A DNA stretch of 64,000 nt from CBDDKZ01 sp965230415 (GTDB taxonomy: Bacteria > Bacteroidota > Bacteroidia > Cytophagales > JAAEPT01): NCBI GenBank assembly GCA_965230415.1, contig CBDDKZ010000005.1, positions 186,001 to 250,000 of the forward strand. Reading direction: 5' to 3'. Below, in pieces: positions 1-9,200 of the stretch (position 1 is its first letter; every line of letters starts with the position of its first letter). The notes beneath the pieces were generated by a model. The model was not told the origin of the DNA. It did no database searches and saw only the letters and a list, made by a program, of their open reading frames with translations. The translations under genes were made by a program, and so were the position numbers.

Positions 1-2216
1 TTCAAAAACATCAGTATGGCACACAAACAACCTTAGGCACAATAGATCACCTGCAAAACCCGTCTATAACGGAAATTAAAAAGTACTTCAAGGCTAATTA
101 TATTCCAAACAACATGGCCGTTTGTATGAGCGGTGATTTCGACACTGAAAATACTATTAAAGTAATTGACAAGCACTTTTCGAAACTAAAAAGTGCTCCC
201 CTCCCATCCTATATCCCTCCTGTCGAATCCCCTATCAAATCACCGGTGATCAAGGAAGTTAAAGGACCGGATGCAGAATCGGTAAGTATAGGATTTCGTT
301 TTCCGGGAAGAAATAGTAAAGAATCGCTCATCATGGAGCTCATTTCCATGATTTTATCTAACAGCCAGGCCGGACTCATCGATTTGAACCTTAACCAAAA
401 GCAAGCCGTCTTAGGTGCTTACGCCTTCCCTCTGCGACTCAAAGACTACTCTACACTAATCTTAGGCGGAACGGCTAAAGAAGGCCAAAGCCTGGAAGAA
501 ACACGCGACCTGTTGCTCGCCCAATTAGAAATCATCAAAAAAGGTGAATTTGATGACTGGTTGCTGCCAGCTATTATCAATGATTATAAAAGATCGCGCA
601 CGATTGAATATGAAAGTAATAAATCCAGAGCTGACGCATTCGTGCAGTCCTTCATTTATCACACACCGTGGGTGCATTACGTGCATGAGATTGATGCACT
701 TTCCAAAATCACTAAAAAGGAAATTGTTGGTTTTGCCAACAATATGCTCAAAGATAACTACGTCATCGTTTATAAACGCACAGGAGAAGACCAGGTAAAA
801 AAAGTATCTAAACCCAAGATCACACCTGTAGAAGTAAACAGAGAACAACAATCTGAATTCTACAAGCAAGTTTTTGCCCAAAAATCGGAAAAGATCCAAC
901 CTGTATATCTTGATTTTGATAAAGACATTTCCAAATCGATGCTGGCAAACGATATCCAGCTGCTCTATAACCAAAACAAAGAAAACGACCTCTTTGAATT
1001 GTATTATGTTTTTGACATTGGAAGAAACAACGATAAAAAACTGAGCCTTGCCGTTCAATACCTTAACTATATAGGCACCGATAAATACAGCGCCGAAGAA
1101 ATCAAAAAGGAATTTTACAAGCTGGGCTGCGATTTCAGTGTCTTTACTTCCGAAGACCAGGTTTATGTGAGCCTGGACGGTTTAAATAGCAGCTTTGAAA
1201 AAGCACTCGAACTCTTTGAGGAATTTCTGGCCAGTACACAAGCAGATGATAAAGCTCTGAAAGAATTGATAGGCAGAATTTTAAAGTCTCGCGAGAATTC
1301 AAAACTCGACAAACGTAAAATACTATCCAAAGGACTGGTAAACTATGCCAAGTATGGCCCTAAAAACCCTTTCACAAACATACTAAGTACCGATGAGCTG
1401 AATGCGACAAAAGGCGACGTTTTAGTGCACAAATTAAAAGAATTGTACAAATATGATCATCGCGTACTCTATTACGGTCCTCAATCACAAAATCAATTGA
1501 GCGCCATCCTCAACAAAACACATAAAACCGCCGCCAAGAAAAAAGAGGTACCTGCACCGATCGTGTATAAAGAATTGCCCATTGACAAGAACGAGGTGCT
1601 CTTCATCGATTACGACATGGTGCAGACAGAAATAGTATTTCTGAGCCAATCAGAAATGTATAACAAAAACATGGTGCCTAAATCCAAGCTATTTAATGAA
1701 TACTTTGGCGGTAACATGGGCTCGATTGTCTTTCAGGAACTTCGAGAGTCGAAAGCCCTCGCCTATTCAGTACGTTCAAGCTACAGCATTGCCAAATACA
1801 AAGACCGTCACAACTACGTAGTTTCGTACATAGGCACGCAGTCGGATAAAATCTTTGATGCTATCGAAGGCATGGAAGAGCTGTTAACGACTATGCCTGT
1901 TTCTCAAAATTCATTCGCTAACGCACAGGAATCGATTAGAAATTCAATGGCAACAGACCGTATTATTAAAAGCAGTAAATTGTTTGCTTATGAAAAAGCT
2001 AAAAAACTAGGCCTGGATTACGACATCAGAAAAGACATCTACGAATTTAATGACAAAGCGACTATTGAAGACATTAAGGCCTTTCACAGTACCTACCTGA
2101 AAGGTCAAAAGAAGGCATTACTGGTTATTGGTAAAAAGGACAACATCGATATTAAGGCACTTGGCAAATACGGAGCTGTAAAAGAATTGACATTAGAAGA
2201 AGTTTTCGGATACTAA
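1..2216 (+). CDS. M16 family zinc metallopeptidase (insulinase/pitrilysin type), 5' end outside the window
   Basis: The frame is open from the left edge (codons start at base 3) through to TAA at 2216, so the ATG at 114 is internal and the gene begins outside the window. About 738 residues are visible. The first residues (GTQTTLGTIDHLQ, then IKKYFKANYIPNNMAV) match the end of an M16 catalytic module, where peptidases of this family have a conserved strand before the interdomain linker. A second M16-like half follows, with the usual NEYFGGNMGSIVFQELRESKALAYSV segment lying at about 1700-1790. The zinc motif HxxEH would be upstream and cannot be seen. Family members degrade peptides in the periplasm or at the envelope; full length is usually 900-1000 residues, consistent with the missing N-terminus. 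The exact substrate is unknown. A small unknown gene follows after one base. Confidence 0.88.
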   Translation, partial: QKHQYGTQTTLGTIDHLQNPSITEIKKYFKANYIPNNMAVCMSGDFDTENTIKVIDKHFSKLKSAPLPSYIPPVESPIKSPVIKEVKGPDAESVSIGFRFPGRNSKESLIMELISMILSNSQAGLIDLNLNQKQAVLGAYAFPLRLKDYSTLILGGTAKEGQSLEETRDLLLAQLEIIKKGEFDDWLLPAIINDYKRSRTIEYESNKSRADAFVQSFIYHTPWVHYVHEIDALSKITKKEIVGFANNMLKDNYVIVYKRTGEDQVKKVSKPKITPVEVNREQQSEFYKQVFAQKSEKIQPVYLDFDKDISKSMLANDIQLLYNQNKENDLFELYYVFDIGRNNDKKLSLAVQYLNYIGTDKYSAEEIKKEFYKLGCDFSVFTSEDQVYVSLDGLNSSFEKALELFEEFLASTQADDKALKELIGRILKSRENSKLDKRKILSKGLVNYAKYGPKNPFTNILSTDELNATKGDVLVHKLKELYKYDHRVLYYGPQSQNQLSAILNKTHKTAAKKKEVPAPIVYKELPIDKNEVLFIDYDMVQTEIVFLSQSEMYNKNMVPKSKLFNEYFGGNMGSIVFQELRESKALAYSVRSSYSIAKYKDRHNYVVSYIGTQSDKIFDAIEGMEELLTTMPVSQNSFANAQESIRNSMATDRIIKSSKLFAYEKAKKLGLDYDIRKDIYEFNDKATIEDIKAFHSTYLKGQKKALLVIGKKDNIDIKALGKYGAVKELTLEEVFGY

Positions 2217-2217
2217 T

Positions 2218-2520
2218 ATGGCAGGTTCCAGGGAATATTTTCAACTCCTAAAAGAGCTGGAGGCGATTAAATCGCCTCTGATAAAAGCGATAGTAAATCA
2301 CCTGTTAGAACAGGATGAAATAGTGAGCAGCTACATTTACCCATGGAGTAATGTTACGGTTAAGTGGGTTTACTTCAAAATTGAACTAGACATTGATTCC
2401 TTAAAAACACAGTTCGACAAAGGCAATCAACTTGAATACCATGAAAACACAGACCCGAAATCCGGCATTGAACGAGGCTTGGTTGACAAAAGCACCGGCG
2501 AAGGCGTGATGGGGCTTTAA
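2218..2520 (+). CDS. Small protein of unknown function
   Basis: A 100-residue protein whose ATG follows the stop of the M16 peptidase gene after a single base, so the two are probably co-transcribed and translationally coupled. The N-terminal half (EYFQLLKELEAIKSPLIKAIVNHLLE) looks helical and the middle is rich in aromatic residues and beta-prone (YIYPWSNVTVKWVYFKIELDI). There is no signal peptide, membrane segment or cysteine pair, so it should be cytoplasmic. I do not recognise a family. The tight spacing and codon use like the neighbouring gene are the main reasons to treat it as real. Confidence 0.6.
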   Translation: MAGSREYFQLLKELEAIKSPLIKAIVNHLLEQDEIVSSYIYPWSNVTVKWVYFKIELDIDSLKTQFDKGNQLEYHENTDPKSGIERGLVDKSTGEGVMGL

Positions 2521-2688
2521 GTAAACCCCCAAGCTTTATAACACTAAAAAAGGACTCCTGGTTCGGTGATTTTTGACTATTTACACAACTAACACCCAGC
2601 TTACAAAAGCCCCAATTGAATCAATGATTTGGTAGGAAATTCCCCCTAAATTCGCGACATTGTAATTGTCCATCAACGCACAGCAATT

Positions 2689-3996
2689 ATGAATATCCCT
2701 GAAAGTCAATTACCCCGGGTAGTGATTGTAGGAGGTGGGTTCGGAGGCCTTCAATTGGCCAAAAACTTATCTTCCAAACACTTCCAAATCGTTCTTTTCG
2801 ACAAAAACAATCACCATACTTTCCAACCTTTACTCTATCAGGTAGCTACTGCGGGCCTCGAAGCAGACTCGGTAGTTTATCCACTTAGAAAAATCTTCGC
2901 CAAGAAAAAGAATTTCTATTTTCGGATGGCAGAAGTAAGGTATGTTAATTCCAATGAAAACAAGATAATAACCAATATTGGTGAACTAAATTACGATTAC
3001 CTGGTAATTGCAACAGGTTCCAAAACCAACTTCTTTGGCAATCAAAATGTGGAAGCACTGAGCATGCCCATGAAATCGGCGCGTGAAGCACTTGATTTAC
3101 GCAGTTTAATATTGCAAAACTATGAAGAAGCATTACTTACGGATGACCTAAACGAACACAAGGCCCTCATCAACTATGTAATAGTAGGTGCAGGTCCTAC
3201 CGGCGCTGAGTTAGCAGGAGCTTTGGCAGAATTGAAAAACCATATTCTTCCACGCGATTATCCGGAACTTGACATTCGCAAAATGAACATCCACTTAGTA
3301 GAGGCTGCACCACGCGTATTAGCTTCCATGAGTGAAGAAAGCTCACGTGCAGCACATAAGTACCTGGAAAAAATGGGTGTCCAGATATGGACAAATACTT
3401 TTGTCGAAGATTATGACGGACATCAGGTTTCTGTAAGTGGCAGCAAATTTCTGGATGCACGCACACTTATCTGGGCAGCAGGTGTAAAAGGTGCCCATAT
3501 AAACGGTATCCATAAGGACCAAATTAATAAAAGTGGTCGCATTGTGGTAGATGAGTACAACAGAATTCCTATAGCTGACAATATATTTGCCATAGGTGAC
3601 GTATCTGCGATAAACGATGAGAATAATCCAAACGGACATCCAATGCTGGCACCGGTTGCCATGCAACAAGGAGCCTTATTGGCCAAAAACTTATTACGTA
3701 AAATAAAAAGTCAAGATATGGTTCCTTTCAAATTTAACAACAAAGGGACCATGGCTACCATAGGAAGAAATAAAGCGGTGGTCGAACTCCCTAACTTTAA
3801 ATTTAAAGGTCGTTTTGCCTGGTTCACATGGGTATTTATTCACCTGGTGCTACTTGTTGGCTTCAGAAACAAATTGATAGCAATGGTCAACTGGAGTTGG
3901 AGTTATCTTAATTATGACCGTGGAATGCGGCTTATTGTACGCCCTTTTGAGCGCAAAAGAAATAAAAAGATCAAACAAGTAGATATCGAATTATAA
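2689..3996 (+). CDS. ndh: Type II NADH dehydrogenase-like FAD/NAD(P)-dependent oxidoreductase
   Basis: A 435-residue flavoprotein with two Rossmann motifs. The FAD-binding motif GGGFGGL is near residue 15, the NAD-binding motif GAGPTGAELAG is near residue 167, and the second FAD motif (FAIGDVSAI) is near residue 300. The HxxFQPLLYQVATAGL segment is characteristic of NDH-2 enzymes. After the second flavin motif a hydrophobic stretch (FAWFTWVFIHLVLLVGF) near residue 380 fits the membrane-associating C-terminus of this family. The expected role is non-proton-pumping transfer of electrons from NADH to the quinone pool at the inner membrane face. Length is normal. It appears monocistronic, with about 170 bp upstream holding a weak promoter-like TAAATTCG, and a strong inverted repeat follows the gene. 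Confidence 0.9.
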   Translation: MNIPESQLPRVVIVGGGFGGLQLAKNLSSKHFQIVLFDKNNHHTFQPLLYQVATAGLEADSVVYPLRKIFAKKKNFYFRMAEVRYVNSNENKIITNIGELNYDYLVIATGSKTNFFGNQNVEALSMPMKSAREALDLRSLILQNYEEALLTDDLNEHKALINYVIVGAGPTGAELAGALAELKNHILPRDYPELDIRKMNIHLVEAAPRVLASMSEESSRAAHKYLEKMGVQIWTNTFVEDYDGHQVSVSGSKFLDARTLIWAAGVKGAHINGIHKDQINKSGRIVVDEYNRIPIADNIFAIGDVSAINDENNPNGHPMLAPVAMQQGALLAKNLLRKIKSQDMVPFKFNNKGTMATIGRNKAVVELPNFKFKGRFAWFTWVFIHLVLLVGFRNKLIAMVNWSWSYLNYDRGMRLIVRPFERKRNKKIKQVDIEL

Positions 3997-4007
3997 CCAT
4001 AAAAACA

Positions 4008-4043
4008 AGTACTGTTGCTTTGGTTGCATAAAGCAACAGTACT
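4008..4043. terminator. Perfect 14-bp inverted repeat downstream of ndh
   Basis: The arms AGTACTGTTGCTTT (4008-4021) and AAAGCAACAGTACT (4030-4043) are perfectly complementary around an 8-base loop. It begins 12 bases after the ndh stop codon, a typical terminator position, but no T-run follows on either strand. It may be a factor-assisted terminator or an mRNA 3'-end stabiliser. Confidence 0.5.
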
Positions 4044-4287
4044 CGTTAACTTCACCGGACCTGCACTTCAAAGGCAGCTTGTCTTTTGAACTTTGCAACA
4101 CAAACCTAATCAGAGCTAAATCTTGATTTAAAGATAAGCTTAGCCCTACATCCAATAAAGCTTCCAAGTCGATCATTGTCTAGTTTAAAAGGCGCTTTCC
4201 AACTAGTTAACAGGCTTATAAGTTCCGCTTTATTTGGTAGTTATGGCGACAAAACCGCAATAATTTCATGAAACAGTTTACACACTC

Positions 4288-4318
4288 TTGTGATTGTTTT
4301 TTTTTAGCATTTAGTTTG
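4288..4318 (+). promoter_or_regulatory. Candidate promoter of the GH13 amylase gene
   Basis: TTG at 4288-4290 and TTAGTTTG at 4311-4318 are separated by 20 bases. The second box matches the Bacteroidota TAnnTTTG consensus at all but one specified base. Predicted transcription would begin near 4325, which leaves too little leader for translation from 4330 and favours the ATG at 4399. The palindrome TTTCATGAAA at 4264-4273 just upstream could be an operator; that is inference. Confidence 0.35.
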
Positions 4319-4398
4319 CCATACAGGTTGTGTGGAAATCGGAAATCCTTTTTAAACATTCCAGACAGAACACCTCTTTTAACTTCCTAAATACCAAA

Positions 4399-6153
4399 AT
4401 GAAAACATTTAAGCACGTCGAAAAACCGGTAATATATCAAATGTTGGTCCGCCTTTTTGCCAACACTACGACTACCAATAAATTATGGGGAACCATTGAA
4501 GAGAACAATGTAAGCAAATTTGATGATATCAATGATAAGGCACTCTCCGCTATTAAGCAATTAGGCATTACGCACATTTGGTATACCGGGGTATTGGAAC
4601 ATGCTGTGCTAACTGATTACACAGAATATGGAATACCATTGGATGATGCCGATGTAGTAAAGGGAAGAGCAGGCTCTCCTTACGCCATTAAAGACTATTA
4701 TGACGTAAACCCGGACCTCGCATGCAATGTTGAAAATCGCATGGCAGAATTTGAAAACCTGGTAGAAAGAACCCACGACCACGGCTTGAAAGTATTGATC
4801 GACTTTATCCCCAATCATGTAGCCCGGTTTTACAGCTCGGATGTGAAACCCAAGGGCATTGTGGATTTAGGAGCTGATGATGATAATTCGAAAGGTTTTG
4901 ATACCAATAACAACTTCTACTACATTCCAAATAGCTCTTTCAAGGTTCCGGAAGACTACAATTCGCTGGGAGAACACACCTTTCCTACCAAAGACGGAAA
5001 ATTTGATGAAACGCCAGCAAAAGCCACTGGTAATAATGTCTTCTCAGCAGCACCTTCCAGCGACGATTGGTTTGAAACTGTAAAGTTAAACTATGGGATA
5101 GACTTTCAGAATGGAGGGACAAAATGCTTTGACCCCATTCCGGATACCTGGGAAAAAATGACTGACATTCTGCTGTATTGGGCAGGAAAAAATATTGACG
5201 GATTTCGATGTGACATGGCCAAAATGGTTCCTGTAGAATTCTGGGAGTACGCTATCGCCAAAGTAAAAAAACAATTCCCGGAGATCGTTTTCATCGCAGA
5301 AATTTACACCCCCCATGAGTACCGAAACTACATTCACAAGGGTGGTTTTGACTATTTGTATGACAAGGTAGAATTGTACGATACACTGAAGCATATTATC
5401 CAGTACAAAGCTTCAACAGACGATATCTCCCGTATTTGGCAGAGTCAGGAAGGAATAGCTCCATATATGCTCAATTTCCTGGAAAATCATGATGAGCAAA
5501 GAATAGCCTGCTCTGATTTTGCAGGTAATCCATGGAAAGCCGTACCCGCCATGGTACTCAGCGCCACCATGAATGTCGGACCTGTTATGATTTATTTTGG
5601 TCAGGAGGTTGGAGAACCAGGTAAAGGAGCCGAAGGTTTTGGAGGTGATGACGGCCGGACCACTATATTTGATTACTGGGGCGTACCTGAACATCAAAAA
5701 TGGGTGAATAATGGAAAGTTTGACGGTGGACAGCTTTCCAAAGATCAGAAAAAATTGAGAGCTTTTTACATTGAACTACTCAATCTATGTAACACCTCTT
5801 CTGCAGTAAAGGCAGGTGGTTTCTTTGATTTACATTACTACAATCGTAACGAAAACTTCTTAGGTTATTCAAATCGTGTATACTCCTACCTCCGGCATAC
5901 CAATGAAGAGGTTCTTCTATTTGTTATTAATTTCAGCTATAAAGAAGAAGAAGCTCACATAAAACTACCGATGCATGCGCTCAACACACTTAATTTTGTA
6001 CAGGAGCAGGTCGTTTTTGAAGACTTCTCAAACAAGAACAGTAAGACATCATTAAACCAATCTGCACTCACTGATTATAAGACGGAAGGACTGAAAGTTA
6101 AAGTTGGGGCTTCCAATTTCAGGATTTTTAAACTGAGTCAATTAAAAGCTTAG
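4399..6153 (+). CDS. GH13 alpha-amylase family glycoside hydrolase, cytoplasmic
   Basis: A 584-residue enzyme of the alpha-amylase superfamily. All four conserved regions are visible: DFIPNHVA (region I), GFRCDMAK with the likely nucleophile Asp272, FIAEIY with the likely acid/base Glu301, and LENHDEQR with Asp365. No signal peptide is present, so it should act in the cytoplasm on imported or stored alpha-glucan. I prefer the ATG at 4399 to the in-frame GTG at 4330 because the extra 23 residues look unlike the family and the candidate promoter lies just upstream of 4330. The C-terminal roughly 100 residues form the usual beta-rich domain C. The exact specificity (amylase, transglycosylase or trehalose synthase-like) cannot be told from motifs. 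It converges on the GH81 gene, so the two are not in one operon. Confidence 0.88.
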   Translation: MKTFKHVEKPVIYQMLVRLFANTTTTNKLWGTIEENNVSKFDDINDKALSAIKQLGITHIWYTGVLEHAVLTDYTEYGIPLDDADVVKGRAGSPYAIKDYYDVNPDLACNVENRMAEFENLVERTHDHGLKVLIDFIPNHVARFYSSDVKPKGIVDLGADDDNSKGFDTNNNFYYIPNSSFKVPEDYNSLGEHTFPTKDGKFDETPAKATGNNVFSAAPSSDDWFETVKLNYGIDFQNGGTKCFDPIPDTWEKMTDILLYWAGKNIDGFRCDMAKMVPVEFWEYAIAKVKKQFPEIVFIAEIYTPHEYRNYIHKGGFDYLYDKVELYDTLKHIIQYKASTDDISRIWQSQEGIAPYMLNFLENHDEQRIACSDFAGNPWKAVPAMVLSATMNVGPVMIYFGQEVGEPGKGAEGFGGDDGRTTIFDYWGVPEHQKWVNNGKFDGGQLSKDQKKLRAFYIELLNLCNTSSAVKAGGFFDLHYYNRNENFLGYSNRVYSYLRHTNEEVLLFVINFSYKEEEAHIKLPMHALNTLNFVQEQVVFEDFSNKNSKTSLNQSALTDYKTEGLKVKVGASNFRIFKLSQLKA

Positions 6154-6237
6154 CTGAATGCTGCTTCGAATTAATGTATTAACAAAGAAAACCCTATTTG
6201 AAAACCGTACTTATTCTAAATGAGTTGAGCTCTGGTT

Positions 6238-9200
6238 TTACCTTATCAATATTACCGTTCCCGAAATGTTTTCGGAGAGCCCAAGATTCAATACATAATA
6301 ATAAGTTGCCTGAGGCAGCATCTTCCCATTTCTTTTCCCATCCCAATCGCTATCTGTAGAGGAAGACTCAAACACTAACTGCCCCCAGCGATTAAAAATT
6401 TCAAGGTGGTAAGTGCTATAAGCTTTGGTGTTTAATATATCAAATACATCGTGTTCACCATCTCCGTTAGGGGTAAATGCATTCGGAATAAACAACGAAT
6501 CACAATTTTGAGCAGTAATTATCAGTTCAAATTCCACTAATAAAGGCGCTTCCAAACAAACATAATCACTCGCTACGGTTGCAAAAACCAAGTCGTCTTT
6601 TTCCAGACCAAATACGTTAAATGCAGAGGCATTCTCCAATAGTAATTCTCCATTTAAAAACCAGGAAATGGTGTGTTCGAAATTATCCGGGCTCACATTC
6701 ACAGTTAGCATAGAATCTTCTTCTATGGCACAGAGGTCTACGGCTGCTACATCTGGAAAAAAAGATACTTCAGGATCAACTACGGGAAGTAATCCTTCAA
6801 TAGCTATTACCTCAGAATACAAAAAACCAGGGTCTACACATGGTACTGAAGTACTCACCAGTAATTGCACCTCATCTCCATTGTTCATTGGCCCCAATTC
6901 CACCTCGCTCTCTTCGATCGCCACAGTATCTCCATTCAGCAGCCAATAAAATTCAGAACCATCCACCGCATTCAAGGCCCGAAAACGTGCATTTGAGCTA
7001 TCACAATTAATTGTATCCAACTGAATTATGGCTGCTACCAGGTCTTCTCCTTTCGTAACACTTATCGTTGATGCCAATGTTAAGGTATCGGGTTGTACAC
7101 AGATGTCTTCTGATGTAATTTCAACGTTCAGAAGCGTATTTTGAGTCAGCGTATCAACATCCCACTGTTCACCCGCAATAATTGGCTGTCCGTTTAACAA
7201 CCATTGAATTGTAGCATTAATATCCGGGTTTAAGTTCTGTAAGGTCACACTTATTTCATCATTAGCACAAATCGCATTTTGAGATAAATCAATTTCCCCG
7301 GTGAGCAATTGCACAGTCTCCATTTCTACTGTAATCGTATCGGTGTTAAATAAGGTATCCAATAAGCATACCTGTTTTGACTTAAGTTGCACATAAATCA
7401 AGTCGTTATTGTTAACCGGAAGGCTAATAATATCAATATCATTGGCGACCTCTACATTATTATGAAACCACTGAATGCCGGCATCGTCGGGGTTCACATT
7501 TGATAAAACAAAAGTTCCTGCTTCTCCCTCGCATAAATTGGTGTCAGTACGTGACAATGTTGCACTTATAGTATCCATCGGATGTACTTCGATCCACACG
7601 GAGTCCCCGATTTGATCTGCATCGTAACATATAGAATTTACGTCTACAAAAGTGCGTACCCACCCTGATGATGATAAGGTGTCAAATATTACCGGAGCCA
7701 GATCGTTGCTTGTAAGCACCTCTTGATCATTATAATACCAGTACAATTGTGGATTTGGAATTTCTGTTAATGTTACACTTACTTCTACTTCTTCACCCTG
7801 GCAAATAGTATCAATAGCAGCTGCGATATTGATTGTTGGAAGAGGTACTGCCTGCAAATCAAGATAAATCACGTTGGAAATAGTGTCCATAGGACTCACG
7901 CAGGTGTTTAGTGTGCTAAGTTGTAAATAAACGCTGTCTCCATCATTCAACGGACCAATTACCACCTCATCCAATTGCCCATTTACTTCAATTCCGTTAT
8001 GGTACCAGGAATAGCTTGCTCCATCAGTAACGCTTTGAATACTAAACACACCCATTACTCCTACACATGCTCCATTATCAGACCTTGCGATAGTCGCTTC
8101 AAGCGTCCCTCCTTCTGTTACACTAATGATGGTGTCGAATGTCACCGGAAGTGGAGAACTACAATCTCCGCTTCCCAGCACAGAAACTAAAACTGTATCT
8201 CCATCCGTGAGGTTTGATGAGGACCATGTGATACCGTTATTATTCTGATCAATTCCGTTTACAAACCAATTGATTTGCGGATCGGAACCAAAATTCACCA
8301 TATCATTCAATGTAAAGTCAACATTTTCGCCTAAGCATACCGGGTTTATACTAGGAGTCACAACAAAAGAAGGCTCAAGGTACTCCTGAACTTGAATAGT
8401 AAGGGTTTTAGTGCTATCGTCCTGAATCCTGCATGGAGAGTTCGATAATAAAGTCACACTTACTAGCGTAGTCTGCGTCAAGGTATCAATTCTGAGCGTA
8501 GTTACGTTTGTCGCCACCTCATTCCCATTTACAAACCAGGTATATTGCGGTGCATCTCCACCACCAATTACATTTCCAATGATTAAGGTCACCTCTTGCT
8601 CCGGACATATACTATTGAGGTCCGAACTGAGTTCGAATGACGGAAGCTCACCTTCTATGATATCTATTATTGCTTCAGCGTCTACAGAGTCTTGTTGTAC
8701 ACATTCCAAATCACTAATCATTACAACTGTTACTGTTGTAAACTGCGTCAATGAGTCAATTGTTAATGTTGATGAAGGAGTCGCAGGATTTACCACTGTA
8801 TCTCCATTTACCAGCCAGAGGAATAAGGGTTCCACTCCTCCACCACTAATTGGTGTCGCGTTTAGTGTTAATTCCGTATTAGCGCAAATCGCTACATCTG
8901 AGGGAGTAATCTGGACATCAGGAATTTCGTCATTGGTGACATCAATAGCTACAAAGGCGGTATCACTTGCAGGGAAAACACAGTCTCCGGCTACTTCAAT
9001 TACTACGGAAACACGCACACTCTGCGTGATGGTATCCAAAATCAATGATGAATCACTTTGCCCTAAATCCTGGTCATCGTAAAACCAGTGATAAGTAATA
9101 CCATCACTGATGGATGTACTTGCAGTGAAGTTTACCAATTCATTCGGACATATACTTAATTTATCGGCATTCAATAATACATTAGGTTCTTGTGCAGGTA

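Larger units (their letters stand above)
3997..4398. other. Non-coding gap between ndh and the GH13 gene
   Basis: About 400 bp with no convincing gene. It holds a perfect 14-bp inverted repeat at 4008-4043, a 10-bp palindrome TTTCATGAAA at 4264-4273 and a candidate promoter near 4288-4318 for the downstream amylase gene. A 61-codon minus-strand frame at 3991-4176 was judged spurious because it runs through the inverted repeat and has no recognisable features. Confidence 0.6.

Noticed and set aside
525..1058. 177-codon minus-strand frame inside the M16 peptidase gene
   Set aside because: Antisense shadow: the sense strand has a clear peptidase with family motifs, and the antisense product has no recognisable domain.
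3991..4176. 61-codon minus-strand frame after ndh
   Set aside because: It overlaps the 14-bp inverted repeat, has no supporting promoter and no recognisable domain.
4330..4398. Upstream start for the GH13 gene
   Set aside because: The extra 23 residues do not look like the family N-terminus, the codon is GTG, and the candidate promoter would place the transcript start almost on it.
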